This document shows, in pieces, positions 27,673 to 36,981 of a stretch of 64,000 nt of DNA. Below the pieces are notes generated by a model. It searched no databases. It was not told where the DNA came from and saw only the letters and a program-made list of their open reading frames with translations. Origin of the DNA: Glaciecola petra (GTDB taxonomy: Bacteria > Pseudomonadota > Gammaproteobacteria > Enterobacterales > Alteromonadaceae); NCBI RefSeq assembly GCF_031846345.1, contig NZ_JAVRHX010000007.1, positions 1-64,000 of the forward strand, given 5' to 3'. Positions within the stretch are counted from its first letter, which is position 1. Each line of letters opens with the position of its first letter. Made by a program: the position numbers and the translations under genes.

Positions 27673-28809
27673 TTACTGTTTGGATTGAATAATCATTCTA
27701 CGTCTAATTCCAAGTCCAACCAAGCCCATCAAAAATGCTGTAAAGGCATAAGGTGCACTAGCAGGTGCGGGTGGGGTATTATTTGCGTCAAGAATAATCA
27801 ATGTTTCAGTCAACGAGAAGTAACGAGTTTGCTGGTTATAATTGAAAATGTCTTGGTCAAGAGTGCCAGCATTCACATTTTGCACAACACTATTATGGCC
27901 GCAAACTAAAGAATCAGAAATAGTCGGATTGTTATAGTATTCATCTAAAGCATCGTCAATATCGTCTTGTGTAGCACCAGGATTATTTGCTTCAAAATTA
28001 GAAATATAGTCTTGCTCATCTATAAAGTCTGGATTGTCTACGCATACTGGATTAGGTTCAATTACAACCGCATCGGCACTGCCATCGCTAGGTTCTTCAG
28101 TTTCATAATAAAAGCGGCCTTTGTCAGAAGATAAACCTACCGATACACTAATGTCGTAGACGCCTGGGTTTAAATCAATCAATTTATTAAGCGAAAGTAG
28201 TGCAGAGGGTTGACTATCGGTCAATCCAATCTCTCCGGCGTGATCTTCGCCATTTATATTCCATACAACATCGTAATTCACGTCAGTAGCCAAGCTACCA
28301 TTTTGATTCAAAAAGGCTAATTGGAATAGACCTTCTACATCTATCGCTTCGCCATAATCAAATTCCCACTTACAAGGCTCACTTAATTCTACTTCAGCTA
28401 TAAACGCCAATAGCGTCGCAAGCTCGGCTTCTTCCGAAGGGGTTCTGTTGTTGCCAATGCCCTCGAGTTCACCTATGCGGTCTCGTGCGTCTTGCACTTC
28501 ACCTGCCACGTAGCCTCGCGTACAACCTTCTCCACCGGGGAATGCGCTAATAGGATTGTTGTCGCCATTAATAAAGGCTTTGGCACTTAAATCCCTCAAG
28601 CTATCTCTAAACCTGACCTGACTATTGCCAAAATCTTCAATAATGCCTGCGGCATTATTGTATTGATTATCAACATAGTAAATCGTTTGTTCATAAACAC
28701 GGCTCAGTTCTGCTCTTCCCCCCCCACGAATTAACCTTGCCTCAGCAATTTCCACAAATACAAACATACTCAAAAACAGCAGGGCTGCTAATTGATAACT
28801 ACGGGACAT
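27673..28809 (-). CDS. Secreted protein with a PEP-CTERM-type sorting tail
   Basis: A 378-residue exported protein. Signal peptide at the N-terminus (YQLAALLFLSMFVFVEIAEA). The C-terminus has the tripartite exosortase layout: a proline motif PPAPASAPYAF, a hydrophobic helix (FTAFLMGLVGLGI) and a basic end RRRMIIQSK. The body shows no family I can name; it has several cysteines in CTRGYVAG, PCKWEF, PVCVDNP and VCGHNS, and acidic repeats of DD/NP type. It would be secreted, then cleaved and anchored by an exosortase; no exosortase gene lies in the window. I chose ATG 28809, with GGAG six bases upstream, over a TTG at 28821. It lies between two TolB-TPR paralogues. Confidence 0.75.
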   Translation of the reverse strand: MSRSYQLAALLFLSMFVFVEIAEARLIRGGGRAELSRVYEQTIYYVDNQYNNAAGIIEDFGNSQVRFRDSLRDLSAKAFINGDNNPISAFPGGEGCTRGYVAGEVQDARDRIGELEGIGNNRTPSEEAELATLLAFIAEVELSEPCKWEFDYGEAIDVEGLFQLAFLNQNGSLATDVNYDVVWNINGEDHAGEIGLTDSQPSALLSLNKLIDLNPGVYDISVSVGLSSDKGRFYYETEEPSDGSADAVVIEPNPVCVDNPDFIDEQDYISNFEANNPGATQDDIDDALDEYYNNPTISDSLVCGHNSVVQNVNAGTLDQDIFNYNQQTRYFSLTETLIILDANNTPPAPASAPYAFTAFLMGLVGLGIRRRMIIQSKQ

Positions 28810-29162
28810 AAGGTACTCCAAAATTATTTTTTATTTTTAGTGTTTATAAGGTAAGTAGTCTTATCCCGAAGGGCACATTAATGGGAAAATCAAGACGAAT
28901 GCCCACGACATGCAAGAAATACACCGTGCAATTAAAGTCAATAATAACAATTACATACATAATAATGAAATGTATAAATTACGAAAGTGTAAAAATTACT
29001 GACACAAACTACGGGTAAATAAGAGTTGCTTGTTAGCAGAGTAAAAGTCTAAGTAAAATAGCGCCTATTGGTTAAAAGTATATATCAGTTAGGATATTTT
29101 CTTTTAAACAAGACCATGCTAGGCTTTTATGCGTAGTTATTGGCAAATAGCTGCATCATCAA
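28810..29162. other. 353-bp intergenic region between divergent genes
   Basis: AT-rich with no supported gene. It must contain the promoters of the PEP-CTERM-type gene (leftward) and the second TPR gene (rightward). I see no clear operator or repeat. Confidence 0.4.
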
Positions 29163-30575
29163 ATGCATTGCTCACACCATATAACAGTAACTAACGGGCT
29201 CATCTTGCAAGCTTTAATAAAAGAAATTCAAAGGCGAAAAGTGTTTAACACCTTTTTGCCTTACCTAGGGGTTGTTTGGCTGCTGTTACAGGTGGTTAGT
29301 GTGCTTGTGCCCATGTTAAACCTTTCACCTTTAGTCAATACGCTCACCGTGGTGATTTTGTTTGCAGGCATTCCAGTGATGTTATACGTTTCATGGCATT
29401 TCAACATCACCAGTAATGGCTTAGAAGCTATTTCCGATCCAAATTCTGAAGAAGCTGGGCGTTTTGGCGTAAGCAAATGGCTAGTATTCTTAAGCATTAC
29501 AGCGCTTTCGGGTTATGCCGGTGTAAGTTATTTTTATAAGGTTAAAATAGAATACGCCAAAACAGCCGAGGGTTCTTCGCAGCAGCTAATTGCCAGCTCT
29601 CTTGCAGTAATCCCTTTTACCGATAGCAGTCCTGAAAAAGATCAAGACTACCTTGCAAATGGCATAGCCGCAGAAGTTACTTCTTTAATCGGTAGCGCTA
29701 ACAAGCTACGTGTGATTGATTTACACTCGGTGAATATATTAGCAAATCAAGATTTAGACCCCGTAAGTATTGCACGTCGATTAAATGTTGAAACCGCACT
29801 GACAGGCACCGTTAGAATAACAGGCAATAATATCCGTTTACGTGCAGAACTTATCAACGTAAGTGACGGCAAGGTTTTGTGGTCTGAGTCTTATACTCGC
29901 AAACTGAATCAAATATTTGCGTTGGAGTCGACTCTTGCCAGGGCAATAATCAACTCGCTTAGTGATGATTTTATTAGCGCTGACGATTTTAAACACCCTT
30001 CTGAAACTAAGAGCGTTGAAGCTTATCAAATGTATATGCGCGGGCGAGCAGCCTATGCCGAGCAGACCATTGAGAGCTTAAAGGAAGCGCGTAAATTTTT
30101 TGAACAGTCGATCGTGATTGCGCCGGATTTTAGCAAAGCTTATGTTGCTCTGGCCGACACCGTACTCTTGTCTTCAGACAGGAGTAAAAACTTTGATATT
30201 TTAGCGCCTGAAATAGCCAAACAATTGGCTCAAAACCATTTGGCGAAAGCCTTGGTGCAAACACAGGACTTACCCCAAGCCTTTGCCGTGCAAGGGCAAG
30301 TTTTTCATTTAGATGGGCAATTAGATAATGCCCTTGCATCATACAACAAAGCACTGAGTTTAAACGCAAGCTTGGCAACTGCCTACCAATTAAAATACGT
30401 AGTCTTAAAAGAACTTGGACGACAAGAAGAAGCGATTACAGCACTTAAAATGGCGCTTGAGCATAATCCTGAATCAATAAGCTTAAAAGAAGCTTTTCAG
30501 CTTGAGCAGGCATCTGTGCCGTTGGTTAATCATTTTGAGCCTACTTTGGCTACATGGAGTCAACAAATATTATGA
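29163..30575 (+). CDS. Second TolB-like/TPR membrane protein, paralogue of the gene at 25.4 kb
   Basis: A 470-residue paralogue of the 719-residue protein upstream, with the same order: IQRRKVFNTFLPYLGVVWLL, three hydrophobic segments, a TolB-like domain (SLAVIPFTDSS, YLANGIAAEVTSLIG, VETALTGTVR) and TPRs (YAEQTIESLKEARKFFEQSI, LDNALASYNKALSLNASLA). It stops after about four TPRs and lacks the last 250 residues of its relative. The ATG has no clear Shine-Dalgarno; a TTG at 29205 would align exactly with the paralogue's start and may be the true one. The stop overlaps the next gene's ATG as ATGA. Confidence 0.8.
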   Translation: MHCSHHITVTNGLILQALIKEIQRRKVFNTFLPYLGVVWLLLQVVSVLVPMLNLSPLVNTLTVVILFAGIPVMLYVSWHFNITSNGLEAISDPNSEEAGRFGVSKWLVFLSITALSGYAGVSYFYKVKIEYAKTAEGSSQQLIASSLAVIPFTDSSPEKDQDYLANGIAAEVTSLIGSANKLRVIDLHSVNILANQDLDPVSIARRLNVETALTGTVRITGNNIRLRAELINVSDGKVLWSESYTRKLNQIFALESTLARAIINSLSDDFISADDFKHPSETKSVEAYQMYMRGRAAYAEQTIESLKEARKFFEQSIVIAPDFSKAYVALADTVLLSSDRSKNFDILAPEIAKQLAQNHLAKALVQTQDLPQAFAVQGQVFHLDGQLDNALASYNKALSLNASLATAYQLKYVVLKELGRQEEAITALKMALEHNPESISLKEAFQLEQASVPLVNHFEPTLATWSQQIL

Positions 30576-31204
30576 AAAAAGCATTAATGAGTATCTTTGT
30601 AATTATTCTACTTTTGGGTGTTCTTGGTTTTATTTATAAAGCACCCTTAATCGAAAAAGCGAAAGAGGCGATTACGGCTGATATGTATGTGTCGGCCGAC
30701 ACCGATAGCTTTGATCCAGGCACAGATGTTGGGCAATCCTTTCCAAAGATTGATGCGACCTATAATGGTCAAAATATAAGTTCTTTAGAAGGTTTTGCGG
30801 GAGAGAAAGGCACCATTTTTGTTGTTAGTCGCTCTGTAGTTTGGTGCCCATATTGTATGAAGCAGATGCATGGCTTGAATGAACATTTAAGCGAATTTGA
30901 AAAGGCTGGTATTAAGCTAGTCGGCTTAACCTACGATTCTCCACAAGATCAAAAAGCTTTCAAGAACAAATATTCTATAAATTATCCAATCCTTAGCGAC
31001 AACAATGCAGCAAGCGTTATAAACCTCGGCATATTAAATGAGGAATACAACCCTGGTGAAGAAGCATACGGTATTGGACATCCTGGCGCGTTTGTTTTAG
31101 ATGCAGATGGTATGATTGTTGGTAAAGTATTTATCGAAGCTTACTCAAGCAGGGTCGATGCTGAATCTCTATTAAATTACGCAGAAAGCGTTTTGAAGCG
31201 CTAA
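30572..31204 (+). CDS. Membrane-tethered thioredoxin/peroxiredoxin-fold protein
   Basis: A 210-residue protein with an N-terminal membrane helix (about 5-22) and an AhpC/TSA-Redoxin fold. The CPYC at 92-95, in WCPYCMKQMHGLNEHL, is a thioredoxin-type dithiol rather than a single peroxidatic cysteine. Later motifs fit the family: GIKLVGLTYDSPQDQKAFKNKY, YPILSD and GHPGAFVLDADGMIVGK, with the cis-proline loop. Likely a periplasm-facing thiol reductase or peroxidase. ATG 30572 overlaps the stop of the TPR gene (ATGA), so the two are made together, suggesting a functional link. Confidence 0.82.
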   Translation: MKKALMSIFVIILLLGVLGFIYKAPLIEKAKEAITADMYVSADTDSFDPGTDVGQSFPKIDATYNGQNISSLEGFAGEKGTIFVVSRSVVWCPYCMKQMHGLNEHLSEFEKAGIKLVGLTYDSPQDQKAFKNKYSINYPILSDNNAASVINLGILNEEYNPGEEAYGIGHPGAFVLDADGMIVGKVFIEAYSSRVDAESLLNYAESVLKR

Positions 31205-31283
31205 TATGCTCTGCATATCGGGTAAAACTCTCGTCTTGCTCCTGAGGACGTAATGCTGAGCGGTTAAAGCTTTTAAAAGCCTT

Positions 31284-31380
31284 CGTCATCTCAGCGGAAG
31301 CTGAGATCTCCTTAAAGATCCTTTAATTATGGGATGCAAAAGGTAGTAATAAGCAGATTGCTGCTTTCGCAGCAATGACG
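31284..31380. repeat. Paired REP-like palindromic element
   Basis: The stretch begins CGTCAT and ends ATGACG, forming an outer inverted repeat. Inside are two hairpins: TCTCAGC-GGAA-GCTGAGA (31289-31306) and ATTGCTGC-TTTC-GCAGCAAT (31357-31376). This arrangement resembles intergenic REP/BIME-like units with CGTCAT ends seen in marine gammaproteobacteria. There is only one pair in this window, so the repeat family assignment needs the rest of the genome. Confidence 0.55.
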
Positions 31381-31430
31381 TGGGTTAGGGAAAGCAATGA
31401 CGAGGGTGACGATGTTGGTAATAAAAGCAA

Positions 31431-31456
31431 AAAAACAGCGCCGAAGCGCTGTTTTT
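31431..31456. terminator. Strong bidirectional terminator
   Basis: AAAAACAGCGC and GCGCTGTTTTT form a perfect 11-base stem around CGAA. It lies 27 bases beyond the end of the leftward DUF945 gene and can also end rightward transcripts of the thioredoxin-fold gene. Confidence 0.92.
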
Positions 31457-31482
31457 AATGGTCTATGGGTTTCTGTAAAATA

Positions 31483-32889
31483 TTAAAGCGGGATAGGGTT
31501 TCCGTTTAATAATGCAACAGAGTCTTCCATGGTAAATATAAGCTCATAAGTTTCGCCATCAACAGTGACCATGCCTTGTTGGGCTAGGCCATCTAGTGTA
31601 GCGACTGCTTGCTGGTCAACTATCTGCTTCTGCTCTTCTGGACTCATAGCCATAAACTGCGGATTAGCGGCTAATTGGCTATTAACCATTTGAGTTGCAA
31701 AATAGAGAGCTGCGCCTTTTTGCATTGTCATTTTGCTGTCGACAAGGGCATGCTCTAACCAAAACGAAGGGTCTTCCATCGTGGCGGGCAGTTCAGTTAT
31801 GCCAGTTAGCTTAGCAGCTATGTTACCGCTAAAGTCACTGTCATTAATTTTTCCGCTAATGTTGGTGAAGTTATACTCAGGTTCAGCTTGAAGTTGGCCC
31901 AATGCATATTCTTGCATGAAGGTTTGCATTAGCGCCATAGAGGCATCAGGTTCAGTGGCTAACTCAAGCATCTCACCACTTAATTTGTTGTACGCTGTTA
32001 TAAATGCGCCTTGAATGTTGTTAACTTCAATATCTAAAACTAAGTCTTTGAGTGTCGTTTCAGGCGATATAACCGATGCGAGTTTAGTTCCAAATTTGAT
32101 ATCGGCTAAATCATTTGCTTCATCGTAATCAGATACTATATCGATGCGCATATTTTCCATTTCGCTGCTAGAGTTATCCATTGAGTTATTAAAGCTCATG
32201 CTAGCGATGGTTATATTGGCGACTGAATCATATAATTCTTGATTTAGGATACTGGCTAAATCGGCTTTTGCATCCATATCTAACGACAAGCTGTTCATAT
32301 TAAACGTTAGCACCGAGCCAATATCCATGTTTAAACTATCGCCTGTAGATGCATAGCTCAGAGTGTTACCTGAAATGTTTCCGTTGCCATTCATACCAGA
32401 AAACTCGACAACTGTTTGTGTTTCAGTATCGGTATAAGTAAACGGAGCAACCACGTCTTTATAAGCAGTACCGCCAAATAAACCTGTTACACCGTTAAAA
32501 CTATAAATTGGAGCGTCGTCTTTTGCTACGAAACCGTCAGGGAGTTTTTTAGCGTTGGTTTTAATTTGCGTATGCAGCCAACCTATAGCAAAGCCATCGG
32601 CTGTCAAAATCGGGCCATGATTACCTTCAACCAAAATATTGAAGCTGAAATCGGTTGCTGCAAGTTCAGTGTCTTCGAAACCCGGAATATCCATACCAAT
32701 ATTAACTTCTGCCGTGCTAGAAAACCAACCACTATCCATCGTTGTTACACTTGCTCGGTAAAGCGGCATATCGTTCACCGATGCAACTATTGAGTTGACT
32801 TGGCTTTCAAATTGCAAACCAACCACTCTTGGGCCGGCTAAGGCAACAGCAGCAACAACTACCACACCAGCGATTAAGATTTTTTTCAT
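31483..32889 (-). CDS. YdgA-like DUF945 family protein
   Basis: A 468-residue exported or inner-membrane-anchored protein with an N-terminal hydrophobic segment (ILIAGVVVVAAVALAGP). The DUF945/YdgA signature lies close to the N-terminus: VASVNDMPLYRASVTTMDSG and WFSSTAEVNIGMDIPG. The body is a long beta-rich stretch typical of the family, and the C-terminal part contains DGLAQQGMVTVDGETYELIF. E. coli YdgA has no firmly known function. It is a single gene ending at a strong terminator. Confidence 0.85.
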   Translation of the reverse strand: MKKILIAGVVVVAAVALAGPRVVGLQFESQVNSIVASVNDMPLYRASVTTMDSGWFSSTAEVNIGMDIPGFEDTELAATDFSFNILVEGNHGPILTADGFAIGWLHTQIKTNAKKLPDGFVAKDDAPIYSFNGVTGLFGGTAYKDVVAPFTYTDTETQTVVEFSGMNGNGNISGNTLSYASTGDSLNMDIGSVLTFNMNSLSLDMDAKADLASILNQELYDSVANITIASMSFNNSMDNSSSEMENMRIDIVSDYDEANDLADIKFGTKLASVISPETTLKDLVLDIEVNNIQGAFITAYNKLSGEMLELATEPDASMALMQTFMQEYALGQLQAEPEYNFTNISGKINDSDFSGNIAAKLTGITELPATMEDPSFWLEHALVDSKMTMQKGAALYFATQMVNSQLAANPQFMAMSPEEQKQIVDQQAVATLDGLAQQGMVTVDGETYELIFTMEDSVALLNGNPIPL

Positions 32890-33045
32890 TATTACATCCT
32901 TGTTAGTAAGGGGGTTATTTAAGTACTACAGCCAGTAGCATTTAAAACTGGGCAATCTAAATTGTTAATTATTATAACGATCAAACGCATCAAACTAAAG
33001 TATTACCTAAAGCTGAAGTGATTCAGCAAGCGTGATGGTTTTATT

Positions 33046-34896
33046 TTAATGCCCATTTATAAATGCGTGCATGTTCTCTTCCAATACAAATAGTGGTACC
33101 GAACCATGCGCTAAAATAGCGTCATGAAAAGCCCGCAAATCAAAAGCGTCGCCCATTTTTTCTTCCGCTTTAGCACGTAGTTCTTTGATTTTTATTTCGC
33201 CTAATTTGTATGAAAGTGCTTGTGCCGGCCACGAAATATAACGATCAATTTCGGTAGTAACGTTGTGTTCGGATAATGCGGTATTTTCGAGCATATAGGC
33301 TAGTGCTTTATCTCTGCTCCAACCAAATACATGCATCCCAGTATCGACTACCAAACGGCATGCACGCCACATTTCGTAACTTAAGCGACCAAAATCGTCG
33401 TATGGGTCGTCATAAATACCAACCTCAACGCCAAGGTATTCTGAATATAGACCCCAACCTTCACCAAAGGCAGAAATGTAGGTAGAACGGCGCACTTCGG
33501 GTAAGTCGTTCATTTCGGCCGCAAGCGATATTTGAAAATGATGCCCAGGCACAGCTTCATGCAGTGTTAGTGCCGGGATAGCATATAATGGACGTTTATC
33601 TAGCGCATAGGTATTAACCCAATAATAACCGGGTTCGTCGTCGCTATTTGGTGAAACGTAGCGGCCGGTTGTATATTTTGGCGCAATGGCGTCGGGAACT
33701 GGTGCGACTCCATAGGGCGTGCGAGGCATTTTATAAAAAAGCTTAGGTAATTTGGCGTCCATTTGCTTAGCCACATACGAGGCGTACATAATAAGATCTT
33801 CAGGTGTTTCCGCATAGAACTGTTTGTCTGTGCGTAAAAAGTCGATAAAGGCGTTAATGTCACCATCAAATTCTAATTTGTCGACAATTTGTTGCATTTC
33901 TGCGCGAATACGAGCTACTTCGCTTAAGCCTATTTGGTGAATTTCTTCAGCGCTTAAATCGGTCGTTGTGTAGTGTTTAATGCGGTTGTTGTAAAAATTG
34001 ACGCCAATTGGCCAGTTGGTTGCTGCTATTGCGTCAGGGGCGTTTGGCACATATTCATCAACAAAGAAATTGTAAAAGTTTTTATAGGCGGTATTAACAT
34101 CATTGACTAAGGTATTGATCAATGATTTTTGTTCGGGGCTAATTAATCCTTTTTTATCATTTAGCATTGCTTTCGAGAATGGGTGTTCTTTAATATCATC
34201 AATGATGTAAGCGGCTATCGAATCTTCAAAACCAAGCAAAACGGCTTTTGGTTGGCTATGGCCAGTTTCCATACCTTCGCGCATATAGGCAACATTGACA
34301 TCAATTAATTCAGCCGCCTCTTGCAAACTTTGGGTATACACCGCAACGTCGTCTTGAGTATTTAGAGACATTCTACTCAATGCGCCGCCAATGCTGCTAT
34401 GGAAACCATATTCAGAAGTAATAGGCACTCGGTATTCTTTAAACTCAAAGTGAGACATATAGTTTTGCAAACGGTATTTTTGCATGATTAATGAAATTCG
34501 GTCTTCCGACGACAATGCGGTTTCATCAATTTTGGTTAAAGCGCTCATAAAATCTGTAAATTTTTGGTATCTTGCGGTCATGGCGGGCATGCTGATATCG
34601 GTAAACTGCCGAGGTAAATCAACCGCTTTTAAGCCCTTGGATCTTGCAAGGCCAGGAAACTGCGAGAGTTCATACTGCCAAATTTCATCCAATAAATTTT
34701 GTAGTTGCCTATTTGCGTCAGAGACTGCAATTGTTGACGATACTTGTTTTGAAGTAATAGCTTGCGAACTATTTTCAGAAACACCATGACTAGTATGGGA
34801 ATGATTAGCATAGACCTGTGTATGCGAGACCACAAAAATTGTACATAATGATGCTTGTAGTAATGGCCTAATAGCTTTTGCAATGAGTTGACGCAT
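33046..34896 (-). CDS. Secreted DUF885 family protein (putative metallopeptidase)
   Basis: A 616-residue protein with a signal peptide (LLQASLCTIFVVSHTQVYA). The DUF885 body contains the metal-site motif HEAVPGHHFQISLA and downstream EGWGLYSEYLG, as in gluzincin-like peptidases, with the later region YISWPAQALSYKLGEIKI also characteristic. Family length is about 580-620, so it is complete. Likely a periplasmic or cell-surface peptidase; substrate unknown. It lies 27 bases after the DUF1820 gene on the same strand and could be co-transcribed. Confidence 0.88.
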   Translation of the reverse strand: MRQLIAKAIRPLLQASLCTIFVVSHTQVYANHSHTSHGVSENSSQAITSKQVSSTIAVSDANRQLQNLLDEIWQYELSQFPGLARSKGLKAVDLPRQFTDISMPAMTARYQKFTDFMSALTKIDETALSSEDRISLIMQKYRLQNYMSHFEFKEYRVPITSEYGFHSSIGGALSRMSLNTQDDVAVYTQSLQEAAELIDVNVAYMREGMETGHSQPKAVLLGFEDSIAAYIIDDIKEHPFSKAMLNDKKGLISPEQKSLINTLVNDVNTAYKNFYNFFVDEYVPNAPDAIAATNWPIGVNFYNNRIKHYTTTDLSAEEIHQIGLSEVARIRAEMQQIVDKLEFDGDINAFIDFLRTDKQFYAETPEDLIMYASYVAKQMDAKLPKLFYKMPRTPYGVAPVPDAIAPKYTTGRYVSPNSDDEPGYYWVNTYALDKRPLYAIPALTLHEAVPGHHFQISLAAEMNDLPEVRRSTYISAFGEGWGLYSEYLGVEVGIYDDPYDDFGRLSYEMWRACRLVVDTGMHVFGWSRDKALAYMLENTALSEHNVTTEIDRYISWPAQALSYKLGEIKIKELRAKAEEKMGDAFDLRAFHDAILAHGSVPLFVLEENMHAFINGH

Positions 34897-34923
34897 GAAT
34901 TACCTCTAAATCGTTAACTAGCC

Positions 34924-35292
34924 CTATTTTTTTGGCGTATAAATAGGGCTGACTCTATTCCCTGGCAAGGTAGTCACTTTATCGGAACTTTGATCAGACA
35001 ATTGCGTGATTTTTGCGCTACCTTGTTTTTCAACTTGGTCAATGCGCAATACATTATGCATAGGCACATAAGTTCTATTTACCTTTGAAAACTCATCTTT
35101 GAGCCGCTCATGGCTAGGATCAAGGACAAGCTCTGTGTGAGTATCCCATACAAAATCCGCAATTTCGATAAATCCAAATACACTGCTAGATATTAACTCT
35201 TTGACATATAGTTCGTAGCGCTCACCCCCACTTACAAATTGAACACGGTATAGCGGGTTTTTTGGTTTTAAGCTGTTGTTGCTCATTGTCAT
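34924..35292 (-). CDS. DUF1820 family protein
   Basis: A 122-residue cytoplasmic protein matching DUF1820: PLYRVQFVSGGERYELYVKE, then FGFIEIADFVWD and VPMHNVLRIDQVEKQG. The family is common in Gammaproteobacteria and has no known function. The ATG at 35292 has AGAG nearby; a second ATG at 35286 is possible. It sits between the metallo-hydrolase and DUF885 genes, all on the minus strand. Confidence 0.85.
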   Translation of the reverse strand: MTMSNNSLKPKNPLYRVQFVSGGERYELYVKELISSSVFGFIEIADFVWDTHTELVLDPSHERLKDEFSKVNRTYVPMHNVLRIDQVEKQGSAKITQLSDQSSDKVTTLPGNRVSPIYTPKK

Positions 35293-35311
35293 ATTACTCT
35301 TTTAACACTTG

Positions 35312-36388
35312 TTAAGGCTTCAGCGGGCGGGTTTCGCCTACTTTTAGGGTAACGAATGTATGGGTATCGAGGGCTGCTTTTTCAAGTTGTTTTTTAAGTT
35401 CTACCACAGGTGCAAGTGGCGCTTCAGCTGTTAATGGAAATGTTCCCCAGTGCATGCCTATTGATAGTTTACTATTTACTTCTTGGTGAATTTTTACCGC
35501 TTCTGCAGGGTTTACATGATAATACTGCATAAACCATCTCGGGGCGTAAGCGCCTATTGGAATAAGCGCTAAATCGACCGATTCCAACTGTTCGCCAATG
35601 CGTTTAAATTGTACATTGTTATAGCCAGTATCCCCAGCAAACCATATTTTGTAGCCGTTTATGGTCACCACCCAACTGGCCCACAGTGTATTGCGTTTGT
35701 CAGACAAGCCCCTTGCAGACCAATGTTGACTTGGTAAAGCTTGCACTATCACAGCACTGTTTTGTGTCGATTGCTCCCAGTCGAGTTCATGTAAATTTTC
35801 ACTTTTTACATCGTTGTCGAGCATAAACTCAGCTAAGCCAAGAGGGACGGCAAATTGAATCGGCGAATCTTGTGCTTCAGACAATTCGACTAATAAGCTA
35901 ATACTGCTTGCGTCTAAATGATCGTAATGATTATGACTGATCACAACCCAGTCAATTTTTGGTAATAAACGATAATCCATAGCATGCGGTACATAGCGTT
36001 GCGGACCTGCAAACGATGTTGGAGATGCCCTGTCGCTAAAGATAGGGTCAGTTAACAGGGATACGCCATTATGTTGCACCAAAAACGTAGAATGGCCCAG
36101 CCATGTTATTTGAGAATGTTTATTCTTATTAGCATCATCCAGAGCACTTATATCGACTTCTTGAACAGGTACGGTATCGCCAAGCGCAAAATGATCGGCC
36201 CATTCTTCATCACCTAAAAATCGCATCTTAAAAAAGTCTAAAAGGCCCTTATCGGTGTCTTGAATATATGTATTTTGAAAACCGTTTTCGGTGTGATGAG
36301 CTTTAAGAGAACGAATATTCTTGTTACTTGCACAGCTATTTAACAAAATACATAAGGCAATGAGTGCGACAACTTTATTGAACGTCAT
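35312..36388 (-). CDS. Metallo-beta-lactamase-fold lipoprotein, NAPE-PLD/UlaG-like
   Basis: A 358-residue lipoprotein: the signal ends in the lipobox LNSC. The MBL fold begins with WLGHSTFLVQHNGVSLLTDP and has the zinc motif SHNHYDHLDAS, then GDTGYNN and HWGTFPL. This matches the N-acyl-phosphatidylethanolamine phospholipase D-like group, which act on lipids or act as general hydrolases. Its ATG overlaps the TetR stop (36385-36388), so it is probably co-transcribed with and repressed by that regulator. Confidence 0.88.
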   Translation of the reverse strand: MTFNKVVALIALCILLNSCASNKNIRSLKAHHTENGFQNTYIQDTDKGLLDFFKMRFLGDEEWADHFALGDTVPVQEVDISALDDANKNKHSQITWLGHSTFLVQHNGVSLLTDPIFSDRASPTSFAGPQRYVPHAMDYRLLPKIDWVVISHNHYDHLDASSISLLVELSEAQDSPIQFAVPLGLAEFMLDNDVKSENLHELDWEQSTQNSAVIVQALPSQHWSARGLSDKRNTLWASWVVTINGYKIWFAGDTGYNNVQFKRIGEQLESVDLALIPIGAYAPRWFMQYYHVNPAEAVKIHQEVNSKLSIGMHWGTFPLTAEAPLAPVVELKKQLEKAALDTHTFVTLKVGETRPLKP

Positions 36389-36981
36389 GCAAACTCCGAA
36401 CTGGGCTCAAATAAGGATTGAATAACAATATGGACGTCGGATTGTCCTTGTTGAAGGTTGTTAGAGACCGCGAAGGCTTGTGTAAAGCAGGTCAGCTTTA
36501 AAGCCATTGATTCAATATTTGATATGTGTGGAATTTCTCCACGCGCATGCGCACGTTCCAAACAAGCAATAAAAGATAGATGCAAATTGTCATAGTAACG
36601 GCGTGCCATATTTTGTACAGCTACATTTTGTTTGCCAAGCTCCAAGCTTAGCTTCACCAATAAACAGCCATCTTGATCAATCAAATGTTGATAGCGATTA
36701 AAAAAATCGGTTATTAAGTGTGTAAGTTTATCGCTGTCGTTTTTGTTGGGGGTATAATTGAGTGATGCTTGTAAGGGCAATAAACTGTGCTCAATATAGT
36801 ACGATAAGAGTTGTTCGATAAAATCTTGCTTGTGCTTAAATTGTTGATAAAAAGCTCGGCGATTGAATTGTGTTTTTTCAATAAGATGTTGCATTGAACA
36901 GGCTTTGTAGCCTTTATCAGATATTATGATTAAGGCTTTTTTGAACACTTCATTGATTGAATATTCTGGCTTACGCGCCAT
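36385..36981 (-). CDS. TetR-family transcriptional regulator
   Basis: A 198-residue regulator with an N-terminal helix-turn-helix (VFKKALIIISDKGYKACSMQ, LIEKTQFNRRAFYQQFKHK) and an all-helical ligand domain. TetR proteins usually repress a neighbouring operon and release it on binding a small molecule. Here the 3' end overlaps the MBL lipoprotein gene as ATGA, so that gene is the likely target along with tetR itself. Confidence 0.88.
   Translation of the reverse strand: MARKPEYSINEVFKKALIIISDKGYKACSMQHLIEKTQFNRRAFYQQFKHKQDFIEQLLSYYIEHSLLPLQASLNYTPNKNDSDKLTHLITDFFNRYQHLIDQDGCLLVKLSLELGKQNVAVQNMARRYYDNLHLSFIACLERAHARGEIPHISNIESMALKLTCFTQAFAVSNNLQQGQSDVHIVIQSLFEPSSEFA

Noticed and set aside
27670..27909. 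79-residue plus-strand frame opposite the PEP-CTERM tail
   Set aside because: It is antisense to a well-supported gene and has low-complexity content.
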